Assembly (NCBI GenBank): GCA_963817635.1
Contig: CAWFPR010000023.1
Location: forward strand, 186,001 to 250,000
Length of the DNA stretch: 64,000 bases
Source: CAWFPR01 sp963817635
Lineage (GTDB): Bacteria > Acidobacteriota > Vicinamibacteria > Vicinamibacterales > 2-12-FULL-66-21
Direction of reading: 5' to 3'
Part shown: positions 1 to 8,272 of the stretch, piece after piece
How the letters are laid out: every line of letters starts with the position of its first letter
Numbering within the stretch: position 1 is the first letter of the stretch
Program-made: the position numbers and the translations under genes
The notes under the pieces: generated by a model
What the model saw: the letters and a program-made list of their open reading frames with translations, nothing else
Database searches by the model: none
What the model was told of the DNA's origin: nothing

Positions 1-1182
1 GACTTTCAGCGTCTCGTCCTTCGGCGTGTGATCGATCCGATCCTCGCCGACGAACTGCAGGTTGCCCTTCGAGTCCGCCTGGTACACGCGCAGCGCGCCA
101 GCGGGCATCGGCATCCCGAGGCCGCTCTTCTGATCGTTGCGGAACTGGTAGAGGACCTGGACGTTGTCCTTGATCGGCGCTCCCGGGTGCGACCCATTCC
201 GGTAGGACCACGCCTGCCCATCGACGACGTACCGCTTGACGACGGGCACTCCGGTCGCCGACAGCATGCTCACCTGCTTCGTCTCGCTGTTGCTGATCGT
301 CGTCCTGCGCCCGAGCGTATAGAGGTGATAGTCGGAGAAGGACTCCTGCGCCATCGGCGCCGCCGCGGCTTGCTTCGCGACCATCACGTCCCGCTCCATG
401 GCGTTGCGGGCGTTTGACGCGATCCGGTTGAGATCGCCGGCAACGAGCTGCAGAGACGCATGGCGAAACGCGGTCCCGCTGTTGTTTGTCAGTGTCACCC
501 AGCCATCCAGATCGGCCGCGGCATCGTCGCGCCCGACGGTGAGGACATAGTCGGCGTTCCACGACAGCTTGTGCGCGAGATACGTCGCCTCCACACGGTG
601 GCGCGTGGTGCCGCTGTTGGCGAGCGTCCAGATCAGCGTCGGGTGCGTGTAGAGCGTGTCGGGCACCTCCGGGAAGCGGAGGTGGCTGGCGCCGATGCCG
701 GTCACGATCTCCTGGCCGATGCGCCAGACCGGCCCGTTGTTGTAGCTGAGGAGACGTGCCTTCACCTCCTCTTCCGCCGTCGTGCCGTTCTCCGTCCGGG
801 TGCGCACGAGCGTGACGTCGCGGCCGACATACTTGCGCAGCAGCCGGTCGGGATCGAGCAGGTCGTACTCGTAGTTCTGCTCGAGGACGTCCACGCGTCC
901 GGGCTCAGTGAGCGATCGGAAGTGCACCGTCGCCGGATTGACGGTGGCGGCGATGTCCATGAACCGCAGGTCGAATTCGCCGGACGGCAACTGCACGTTG
1001 CGAACGTCGCGAACGAGTGCGATGTCGGAGTTGTAGACCGTGACCGCGAGATCGACCTGATCCTCCAGCGTGGACGACCGCGGACCGCTGTGCGGCTGGG
1101 CGGCCGCCCGGGGCGCGGACGGACGCGCGAATCCAACGATCCCGACGGCAAGCAACGCGGCGAGGCAGATACGTGCGCGCAT
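1..1182 (-). CDS. DUF4139 domain-containing exported protein (3' end outside window)
   Basis: The minus-strand frame is open from an ATG at 1182 to the window edge, so the C-terminus is missing. It starts with a basic, hydrophobic signal-like segment (MRARICLAALLAVGIVGF). The body matches the DUF4139 beta-rich family: VTVYNSDIALVRDVR near residue 50, then LSWNADYVLTVGRDDAAADL and a conserved WVTLTNNSG block. DUF4139 proteins are exported and their role is unknown; I infer no reaction. It is the last of three genes running sigma factor, zinc-finger/YCF48 protein, DUF4139 protein, which may be co-transcribed. The call rests on recalled family motifs. Confidence 0.8.
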   Translation of the reverse strand, partial: MRARICLAALLAVGIVGFARPSAPRAAAQPHSGPRSSTLEDQVDLAVTVYNSDIALVRDVRNVQLPSGEFDLRFMDIAATVNPATVHFRSLTEPGRVDVLEQNYEYDLLDPDRLLRKYVGRDVTLVRTRTENGTTAEEEVKARLLSYNNGPVWRIGQEIVTGIGASHLRFPEVPDTLYTHPTLIWTLANSGTTRHRVEATYLAHKLSWNADYVLTVGRDDAAADLDGWVTLTNNSGTAFRHASLQLVAGDLNRIASNARNAMERDVMVAKQAAAAPMAQESFSDYHLYTLGRRTTISNSETKQVSMLSATGVPVVKRYVVDGQAWSYRNGSHPGAPIKDNVQVLYQFRNDQKSGLGMPMPAGALRVYQADSKGNLQFVGEDRIDHTPKDETLKV

Positions 1183-1249
1183 GACAGGCTCCTTTGCATG
1201 GGCATGGGGGCTCGGCGCCCTGCGCGCCGTTCGAATGCCCCGCCTGTCC

Positions 1250-2315
1250 TTAGAACGGAGCCGCCGGAGTTTCTTGCAGCGCGGCCCGGCGTCCACGTCA
1301 GGCCGCCGTCGCGGGTGGTGAACGTGCGGCCGTCGGCCGCGGTCACCGTGGCGCTCGTCGCGTCGACGGCGATCACGGATTTGAGATCGACCGGTTCGGG
1401 CACGGATCGCGGCTGCCAGGTGCGCCCGTCTATCGAGAGGAGCGCGAACCCCTGCCGGCCAACGAGCCAGACGACGTTGGCCTGCGGCGACGCCCCCGCC
1501 AGGATCTCGGAGGGAGCCGGCAAGGGGACGGACGTCCACGTGGCGCCGCGGTCCATCGAACGGTCGACACGATCCGCCGCGGCGACCCGCCAGATTGACC
1601 CGTCGGGCGACGAGAACGTCACGGGCATGCGAACGGAGGCCTGCGTTTGGCGATCGTTCGCGCGCACGGATTCCCGGGCCGCGGCTTCCTTCTTTACCTC
1701 GTCCCGGAGCTGTGACGCCGGTGCGGTGACGGCGTTCGCCGCAGGCGCACTCGCGGCGGCTCGCGCCTCTTCCTTCGGCTGCGTGGCCCGCTCGGGCGGC
1801 TGCGCGATGCTTTTGGCACGGGCGTCCCCCGGTTGCGCGCCGCGCTGAGCCATCTGCGTGCGGTCTGCCCGAAGGGACGAGTCGTCTCCGCCGCTGCGCG
1901 GTTTCGCCGCGGCCAGCGACGGACTGGTGTCTCCGGACGACGAAGGCTCGGAGGTGATGGTGGCTGGAGCTGCGGGTTGCACGCTCGGCGTTTCGCCTCG
2001 CCTGCCAACGTTCACCCAGATGAGCAGGGCCGCGGCAGCGGCGAGTGCCGGCACCATCCAGCGGATCGAGGGCAGGGGGCGGTTGGGGGTAATCGGCTCG
2101 ACGGGCTCGGCCTCCGCCACCGCGGCGAGCAGCGCCTGGCAGCGCTCGCAGCCCGCGGCGTGGGCTTCCGCCTCGCGGCGTGCGTCCGGAGACAACCCGT
2201 CGTCGAACCACGCGGCCAGCGTCTCCGGATCGAGACACGCACCGGCTACGCCCGTGTCTGCCTGTGGCGTGCGCCGGCTCAGCAGCCGCTCGATAGCGTC
2301 GTCGCGGTCGGTCAC
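1250..2315 (-). CDS. Zinc-finger anti-sigma-like membrane protein with YCF48-type extracytoplasmic domain (apparent frameshift near 1295)
   Basis: The GTG start at 2315 follows an AAGAAGAGG ribosome-binding stretch and lies 13 bases past the sigma gene stop. The N-terminal cytoplasmic part has an H-x3-C-x2-C zinc-finger motif (HAAGCERC, about residue 50) as in zf-HC2 anti-sigma proteins. One membrane helix follows (MVPALAAAAALLIWV), then a long Pro/Ala/Ser-rich linker and a YCF48-like repeat (SMDRGATW, TTRDGGLTW). A sigma factor directly upstream supports an anti-sigma role. The frame runs on out of register into the DUF4139 gene. A one-base slip near 1295 would give a clean ending (ALQETPAAPF, then TAA at 1250), so I take that as the true end. 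Confidence 0.7.
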
Positions 2316-2328
2316 TGGGGCCTCTTCT

Positions 2329-3183
2329 TCATATAGAACGGTCCGGCAGCGAATTCTTGCCGAAGAGGGTTCCGAGGTCGAGCGGACCCGGATCCTGCGC
2401 GGCGGCGAGCGCCTCGTCGATCTCGGGATCTGCAAGCCCGCGCGCGCGGAGATGCGCCTCGACCTGCTCACGAATCACGCGACGTGTGCGCGCGAGATGC
2501 CGCGAAACGGTCGCCTCGTGCTCCTGCAGGATCCGGCCGATGGCGGCTAGCTTGAGCTGCCGCTCGTAGTAGCAGGCGAGACGCAGCCGGTCGCGGGGCG
2601 CAAGGCCGGCAATGGCCTCGTTGAGTGCGTCATGGACCAGCGGCTGGAGGCGTGCCCGGTCCGGATCCGCCGGCTCCGCGCTGGCGGGCAACTGCTCGAC
2701 CCCGTCCGGCAGCGACTCGGTGCGCCGCGCGACGCGGATCGCGTCCACGTGGCGCTGTGCCAGGACGGCGCGCAGCCACGTCACCAGGCTGCTCCGGCCG
2801 TGGTAGTAAGCGAACAGCGACTGGCGCCGGCCGTCGCGCTCGCGCAGCCCGAACAGCTCGGCGAAGAGGGCGTCAGCGATGTCGCGCGGGCCGCCGCTGG
2901 CATCCAGCGCGTCGGCCGCCCGATACAAGGCTGGACGCTGCGTGCGGAAGCACTCTTCCCAGGCGCTCTCGTCACCCCCGCCGCAGCCGAGCGCGAGGGC
3001 GAGGTCGGTCAGATGGAGTGCCCGGAGGTATTGCTCGGCTTCCCGTGCCGATGGCGTCCGCCTGGCGAAGGCCTTCATCATGCTCCGCTGCAGCGCGTCT
3101 GCAAAGTCGCCTGGCGCGACACTCCAGTCTGCGGCGTGGCTGTCGCGATAGAGACGGACGAGGAGTGCAGCGTCGATCGGCAC
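2329..3183 (-). CDS. RNA polymerase sigma-70 family (ECF-like) protein
   Basis: The protein has 284 residues from the GTG at 3183 (VPIDAALLVRLY). Longer in-frame starts add low-complexity sequence and are less likely. The middle holds a region-2-like block (SLFAYYHGRSSLVTWLRAVLAQRHVD). The C-terminus carries a region-4 helix-turn-helix (AAIGRILQEHEATVSRHLAR), which in this family reads the -35 element. A zinc-finger anti-sigma-like gene follows at once, the usual partner order. Regulon and signal cannot be deduced from the window. Confidence 0.75.
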   Translation of the reverse strand: MPIDAALLVRLYRDSHAADWSVAPGDFADALQRSMMKAFARRTPSAREAEQYLRALHLTDLALALGCGGGDESAWEECFRTQRPALYRAADALDASGGPRDIADALFAELFGLRERDGRRQSLFAYYHGRSSLVTWLRAVLAQRHVDAIRVARRTESLPDGVEQLPASAEPADPDRARLQPLVHDALNEAIAGLAPRDRLRLACYYERQLKLAAIGRILQEHEATVSRHLARTRRVIREQVEAHLRARGLADPEIDEALAAAQDPGPLDLGTLFGKNSLPDRSI

Positions 3184-3279
3184 GCGGGACGATTGTAGCC
3201 GGAGTGCCCTGGCCGATCCTGACCGCCACCGGGAGCCTGGGTTGGCTCCCGGTGACAATCAGTGGTCTGACGACTGCGG

Positions 3280-4050
3280 CTACTGGAACGGCACCGCGGG
3301 GGGCTTCACTCCGGTGATCATCGGCAGGCCGGCGTCCTTCCACGCGACGGACGGGAACGTCTGATCCGACGTGTCGCGACCGGGGAAGCCGCGATAGCCG
3401 TTGAACACGTTCCCGTAGCTGGCGCCCTCGAAACCGCCATAGCTGGTGGTATCGGCCCGGTCAATTTCGTACACCGCCTGGAAGCGCTCCGGAATCGACG
3501 CCGCCACGGCGTTCTTCGCGTCACTGCGGCTGCCGCTGCGGCAGTAGAAAATCACCACAGCCCCCACCATGGGGTCCATCTGGTTCACGAAGTCGGGATT
3601 AAGGCTCATCGACGAGGTGGTCTCGTTCCACAACTCGTACGGCGCGTTGAAGGCGATCGGCGACATCGCCACCGACGCCACCTTGTCGACCTGGATCAGG
3701 TGCGGCCTGCCGTGCACGTTGAAGGACAGGAACTTGCCCAGGAGAATCAGTTTGACCTTGCCGAAATCCGGCGTGATGACGTCGCCCTTCTTGGGCGTGA
3801 TCGACGTGACCTTGGCGGCCGTCCCCACCCAGTAGTACTCCGCATGGCTGCGGACGTCGACGAGCACGACGCGAGCCGGAAGACCGGTGGCCGGATCCAC
3901 CTGGTGCTGTACGGCATCGAAGGCCTGTTCGGCGGTGAGTGGTGTCGGGACGATCTGCGGCGTCTGTGCGAGGGCGGAGAACGTCCCCCCAAGCAGGCAG
4001 ACGCAGGCGAGCGGAATAATGACGCGATACTTCAGGGTCTGCATGAACAT
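3280..4050 (-). CDS. Exported rhodanese-domain protein
   Basis: The 256-residue protein has an N-terminal signal peptide (VIIPLACVCLLGGTFSALAQ). The rhodanese fold is shown by VVLVDVRSHAEYYWVGTA in the first half and the active-site loop FYCRSGSRS near residue 170, whose cysteine would carry a persulfide. An insertion between these elements (VKLILLGKFLSFNVHGRPHL) makes it longer than a minimal rhodanese domain of about 110 residues. The sulfur donor and acceptor are unknown. The 239 bases upstream (4051-4289) hold no gene I can support. Confidence 0.8.
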   Translation of the reverse strand: MFMQTLKYRVIIPLACVCLLGGTFSALAQTPQIVPTPLTAEQAFDAVQHQVDPATGLPARVVLVDVRSHAEYYWVGTAAKVTSITPKKGDVITPDFGKVKLILLGKFLSFNVHGRPHLIQVDKVASVAMSPIAFNAPYELWNETTSSMSLNPDFVNQMDPMVGAVVIFYCRSGSRSDAKNAVAASIPERFQAVYEIDRADTTSYGGFEGASYGNVFNGYRGFPGRDTSDQTFPSVAWKDAGLPMITGVKPPAVPFQ

Positions 4051-4289
4051 TCCTCATCTCCGATGACACCCCGGCCGCCCGCGCGCGACAGCGGGACGAG
4101 GTGGAGCACCGTGACGTGAATGACCGCAGGACCATCGCCCGTCTCGTGCGCCTGCGAGACCAATATGAAGAGAAAGAAGAGGACGTCGCAGCTGCGAGGC
4201 CTTTGACACCCGGTCCGGTCGGTGGCGCGCGCGGTGGTCTGCAGTGAGTATCGGACGACAGGTCGCGACTGTCAAGGCTGAGCCGCCCG

Positions 4290-5096
4290 CTACTGCCGGA
4301 AATCGCGTCGCCCGAGTTCGGGGTTCACCTGGATCTCGTCGAGCCGGAGGTCTTCACGGATCGTGCCGCGCCCCTCGGTCACGATGTGGTACGGCAGCAG
4401 CAATCCACCAACCTCGCGTCGATCGGAGAAGGTCGTCGTCCAGATTTCCTCTTTCGTCGCGCGATAGTCGAGCCGCTGCGGCAACCTCGCGGCATCGACC
4501 ACGAAGCGCGTGTAGAAACCGTCGAGCCCCGAGAATTCGATCAGGCGCAACTCGTTCGCATTGTCGAAGACGGGATCCACTGGCACGCCCTCGCCCGGAC
4601 GGCCCATCGCCCCGATCCCCGGGGCCGTGCGGCCGATCAGCCGGAGCACCGGCGTGAGCGCGGTGGTCGTTCCCATCAGGAGACGCGTCAGGCGGGCCCG
4701 CTCGCTCTTCAACAGCGTATCGGTCAACGACGGCGGCGGCGCGGAGGTCTGCCCGCCCTCGGTGATCGACGTGAGGAGGTGATTGCCCTCGAAGCCGGTG
4801 GCCTTGACCGTGCCGGCGATCGTATCCACGCGCAGGTATGCGTCCGGCAGCAGGATCTTGATGACGACCGTAGACGCCACCGACGACCCGTCGTCCTGGG
4901 TCAGGCGCGCATGGCCCTTGAACAGGAGCGACCGCAGGTTCTTGACCGAGCCATCCCCGCGCGCGACCGCGGCGCGGCTGGCCACGAAGAGATCCTGCGA
5001 CGCCACATCCTTGAAGGTGACGAAGTCCTGGGCAAGCAGCGAGGCGCCCGCGACGAGCACCAGAGCAACCGCGATCGAGCGTCCCGCAGGCGTCAT
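4290..5096 (-). CDS. Exported protein of unknown function
   Basis: The 268-residue protein starts at the ATG at 5096, chosen because it opens a signal peptide (RSIAVALVLVAGASLLAQ); the open frame upstream of it has no protein-like composition. The mature part is beta-rich, with GHARLTQDDGSSVASTVVIK and DAYLRVDTIAGTVKATGFEG, and resembles periplasmic lipid- or lipoprotein-carrier-type sheets (LolA/LolB-like), a weak resemblance only. It lies just downstream of a MacB/FtsX-type permease on the same strand and could be its accessory protein (inference). Confidence 0.6.
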   Translation of the reverse strand: MTPAGRSIAVALVLVAGASLLAQDFVTFKDVASQDLFVASRAAVARGDGSVKNLRSLLFKGHARLTQDDGSSVASTVVIKILLPDAYLRVDTIAGTVKATGFEGNHLLTSITEGGQTSAPPPSLTDTLLKSERARLTRLLMGTTTALTPVLRLIGRTAPGIGAMGRPGEGVPVDPVFDNANELRLIEFSGLDGFYTRFVVDAARLPQRLDYRATKEEIWTTTFSDRREVGGLLLPYHIVTEGRGTIREDLRLDEIQVNPELGRRDFRQ

Positions 5097-5179
5097 GGTG
5101 TGGCCCTCAGTGCCGTTCGGATGGCGGCGCAAAGTGTAGCAGGAAACCACCCGGCGGCCCACACCGGCCGCGGCGCGGC

Positions 5180-5206
5180 GCCCTGAGCCTTGAGCCCTGA
5201 GCCCTA
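5180..5206. repeat. CCCTGAG-type heptamer repeat
   Basis: About three and a half copies of the seven-base unit GAGCCCT/GAGCCTT abut the stop codon of the permease gene. The same unit in reverse complement (GGGCTCA) occurs at 40414-40438 and 58127-58152. Confidence 0.75.
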
Positions 5207-7615
5207 CTCCTGCCGCAACGCCCCGACCGGATCGATTCGCGAAGCGCGCAGCGCCGGAAGCGTGGCCGCCACCAACCCGACCGCGATGATGCCGGCGGCG
5301 CACGCCGCGAACGTCACGAGGTCGATTGGCGGCACGCCAAAGAGGATATTGCGCAGCGAGCGCCCCGCGAGCGCCGCGCCGGCCAGGCCGAACACGACGC
5401 CGACGAGCACCACCTTCAGCGCCCCGAAGACCACCAGGCGGAACGTGCGGCCCGCATCCGCCCCGAGCGCCATCCGCACGCCGATCTCCGCCGTACGGCG
5501 GGTCACTGAATAGGTGACGACCCCGTAGACGCCGACCGCCGCGAGCAGCGCCGCGCACAGGGCCAGCGCGGCCAGCAGCGTCATGTTGAACCGCGGCTGC
5601 GCGATCGACGCCGACAGGAGATCCTCGATTCTCGACACCTTCGCAATCGGCAGGCCCGGGTCGAGCGCCGCCAGTTGCGACTTGATCCCTTTCACGATCG
5701 TCGCGGCATCCTCGGTCGTCGCGACAACGACCTGCATCTGCGACAGCGGAAACTGATCGTACGGCACGAAGACCTCCGCCTCGGCGGACGCCTGGAGGCC
5801 GTCGTGGCGAATGTCGGAGACGACGCCGACGATGTGGAGATCGCCCGCCATCGGAATCCGCACGAGCTTGTCCATCGGATCGACCGAGCCGAAGTAGCGC
5901 CGGACGACGGACTCGTTCACGATGGCGACCTTTGGACCGTTCTCGCGCCCGTCGAATGAGTCGAACACCCGCCCGCGCTTCAACTTGATCCCCATCGTCT
6001 CGAAGTAGTCCGGCATGACGGCGCGGTAGCGGGCGCGGGGGCGCTCGGACGGCGAGGTGGCCTCGAGACCGTCGACGGTGAACGGCAGGTCGAACTGTAC
6101 GCCGAGCGGACTCATCGGAAGCGCCGACACCGCGGTCGCGCGATCGACACCGGGCACCTGCTTCACGCGCGCGAGCAGCGCCGAGAAGAACTGGCGCTTC
6201 GACTCCGGGCCGGCGTACTTCGCCGGCAGCACGATGTGGGTCGCGACAATCCCTGACGTCCGATAGCCCGGGTCGACGGACGTGAGCCGGACGAAGCTCC
6301 GGATCAGCAGGCCGGCGCTGACGAGCAGCACGAGCGCGAGCGCGACCTCCGCCACCACCATCAGGTCCGAGATCCGGCGCGTCGATCGGCTGATGGTGGC
6401 ACCCCGGCTGCTCTCCTGGAAGATGTCCATCAGGTTCGGGCGCATGGCGCGCCAGGCGGGCAGCAGTCCGAAAATCACGCCCGCGACGACCGTCGCCGCA
6501 ACCGTGAAGGCCAGGACGGACAGGTCGAGGGTGACATTCTCGGCGCGCGGAACGGTCGCGGGGATCAGGGGACGGAGGGCGCGGATGCCCCACCAGGCCA
6601 GGAGCAGTCCGACGGCGCCGCCCGAGAACGTCAGCATCGCGCTTTCGACGAGTGACCGGCGTACGAGCACCCACCGGCTCGCGCCGAACGCCGAGCGCAC
6701 GGCGAAGTCCTTGGCCGCGCGCGTCGATCGGGCGAGCAGCAGGTTCGCGATGTTCGCGCACGCGATCACGAGCACGAGGACGACGGCGGCGAACAGGATC
6801 CACAGCGTCTCGCCGATCCGGCCGACGACCTGCTCGTGCGCCGGGACCAGGGTCACGCCCCAGCCGGCCTGCGTCTCGGGATTCTCGCGCGCGATGCCCG
6901 CGGCCACCGCCGCCATGTCCTCCCGCGCCTGCGCGATGGTCTGGCCAGGCGCCAGGCGGCCGATCGCCTGGTACATCCGATGGGGCCGCGAGGCAAGCGC
7001 CGTCAGATCGACTGCGAGCGGCGACCACATCTCGACCTCCCGGTCCGTCGGCGGGAACTGGAAGTCCTTCGGCATCACTCCGACGACGACATGCGTCGCA
7101 TCGTCCAGCTGCAGCGTCCGGCCGAGCACGTCGCGATCGCCGCCGAACCGGCGCATCCATGCTCCGTACCAGAGGATCAGCGGGCGGCCGTTCTCCGGAT
7201 GCTCTTCGTCGTCGGTGAAGGTGCGGCCGACGAGGGCCGGAATGCCCAGCAACCGGAACAAGGCGGGCGACACGTCCACGCTCGACACGCGCTCGGCCTC
7301 CCCTTCCCGGGTCAGCGTGAAGCCGCGGTAGCGGTAGATGCCGATACTCTCGAACGTGCGCGTGCGTTCACGCCAGTCGAGGTAGGTCGCCGCCGAAACC
7401 TCCGAGCGGTCGAGCCCCTGCGCGGCGTTGCTCTCCCACAGGCTCACGAGCTGTTCGGGCTGTGCATATCCGAGCGGCCGCAGCAGCACGCCGTCGAGCA
7501 CGCTGAAGATGGTGGAATTGACGCCAATGGCAAGCCCCAGCGTCAGGACGATCACCAGCGCAAACCCCGGATTGGCGAGGAGAAAGCGTCCAGCTTCGCG
7601 GATGTCGTGTTTCAC
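5204..7615 (-). CDS. MacB/FtsX-type ABC transporter permease (duplicated orphan permease type)
   Basis: The 803-residue inner-membrane protein has an N-terminal membrane helix (ANPGFALVIVLTLGLAIGVN), a MacB-like periplasmic core (RVSSVDVSPALFRLLGIPAL, GRTFTDDE) and an FtsX three-helix block near 275-420. A second periplasmic core and a second FtsX block close it (ALALCAALLAAVGVYGVVTY, TAEIGVRMALGA, APCAAGIIAVGLVAATLPAL-like end). Two FtsX units with no ATPase in the chain or nearby is the pattern of the large orphan permeases common in Acidobacteriota. Substrate unknown. It runs toward the exported protein at 4290-5096. Confidence 0.88.
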   Translation of the reverse strand: MKHDIREAGRFLLANPGFALVIVLTLGLAIGVNSTIFSVLDGVLLRPLGYAQPEQLVSLWESNAAQGLDRSEVSAATYLDWRERTRTFESIGIYRYRGFTLTREGEAERVSSVDVSPALFRLLGIPALVGRTFTDDEEHPENGRPLILWYGAWMRRFGGDRDVLGRTLQLDDATHVVVGVMPKDFQFPPTDREVEMWSPLAVDLTALASRPHRMYQAIGRLAPGQTIAQAREDMAAVAAGIARENPETQAGWGVTLVPAHEQVVGRIGETLWILFAAVVLVLVIACANIANLLLARSTRAAKDFAVRSAFGASRWVLVRRSLVESAMLTFSGGAVGLLLAWWGIRALRPLIPATVPRAENVTLDLSVLAFTVAATVVAGVIFGLLPAWRAMRPNLMDIFQESSRGATISRSTRRISDLMVVAEVALALVLLVSAGLLIRSFVRLTSVDPGYRTSGIVATHIVLPAKYAGPESKRQFFSALLARVKQVPGVDRATAVSALPMSPLGVQFDLPFTVDGLEATSPSERPRARYRAVMPDYFETMGIKLKRGRVFDSFDGRENGPKVAIVNESVVRRYFGSVDPMDKLVRIPMAGDLHIVGVVSDIRHDGLQASAEAEVFVPYDQFPLSQMQVVVATTEDAATIVKGIKSQLAALDPGLPIAKVSRIEDLLSASIAQPRFNMTLLAALALCAALLAAVGVYGVVTYSVTRRTAEIGVRMALGADAGRTFRLVVFGALKVVLVGVVFGLAGAALAGRSLRNILFGVPPIDLVTFAACAAGIIAVGLVAATLPALRASRIDPVGALRQE

Positions 7616-7779
7616 GGTAGGCGAAACCCTATCACACGGGTGGGGGACCGTGGGCGGACGGCCGGCTGCCTGTCACGCCGCGGGAGCTCTCGACGCCGGC
7701 GTGCCACCCTCCCGGGCGTCGCCGTCGCGCGAAGCGGCGCGGCTCGCGCTCCGGTGCCGTTCGTTGCTAAGATCAGCGA

Positions 7780-8187
7780 ATGGCCATCGACGAACGCGCC
7801 TTCTTCACCGAGAAACCGGAAACACGCGCCGGGCGGTACCAGTGCCCGAAGTGCCGGCGCACGAACGAATACAGCATCCGGTGGGTGCGGCGGTCGAAGA
7901 AGGATCGGCCGCCGGCCAGCGCTGACGAGGCGGACAAGGCCAAGTTTGCGAAGCTGCGCGACTACCTGCTGCGCCTCGACGACGAGGTCACGTGCAAGAC
8001 GTGCGGGAAGAAGTTCGAGATCCCGTCGCAGCACTCGCTCATGTTCGTCGATCAGCTGGCGGGACTCCCGAACGCAGAGGAGCTGGAGCGGGAGATCTCG
8101 GCGGCCTCGGGTGAACCGGAAACGCCCGTCGAGACGAAACCTGCCCTGCCGGCGCGGTTCACGCGCAAGTCGACGGGCTGGAAGTAG
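7780..8187 (+). CDS. Small zinc-ribbon protein of unknown function
   Basis: The 135-residue soluble protein has two cysteine knuckles, YQCPKCRRTNEY near residue 21 and VTCKTCGKKFEI near residue 72, which together would bind one zinc ion. A charged stretch lies between them (RRSKKDRPPASADEADKAKF), and the tail is Pro/Glu/Lys-rich. There is no signal peptide. It is divergent from the permease (7615) and convergent with the P-type ATPase (8273). Codon use fits its neighbours. I do not recognise a named family beyond zinc ribbon. Confidence 0.7.
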   Translation: MAIDERAFFTEKPETRAGRYQCPKCRRTNEYSIRWVRRSKKDRPPASADEADKAKFAKLRDYLLRLDDEVTCKTCGKKFEIPSQHSLMFVDQLAGLPNAEELEREISAASGEPETPVETKPALPARFTRKSTGWK

Positions 8188-8272
8188 CGGCGCGTCGGCA
8201 CACCCGCAGCGTCACCTGCTGACGGTCACGCGCGAAGGCCCGGAGGGGCAAGGGGCCGTTCGATCCCCGGGA

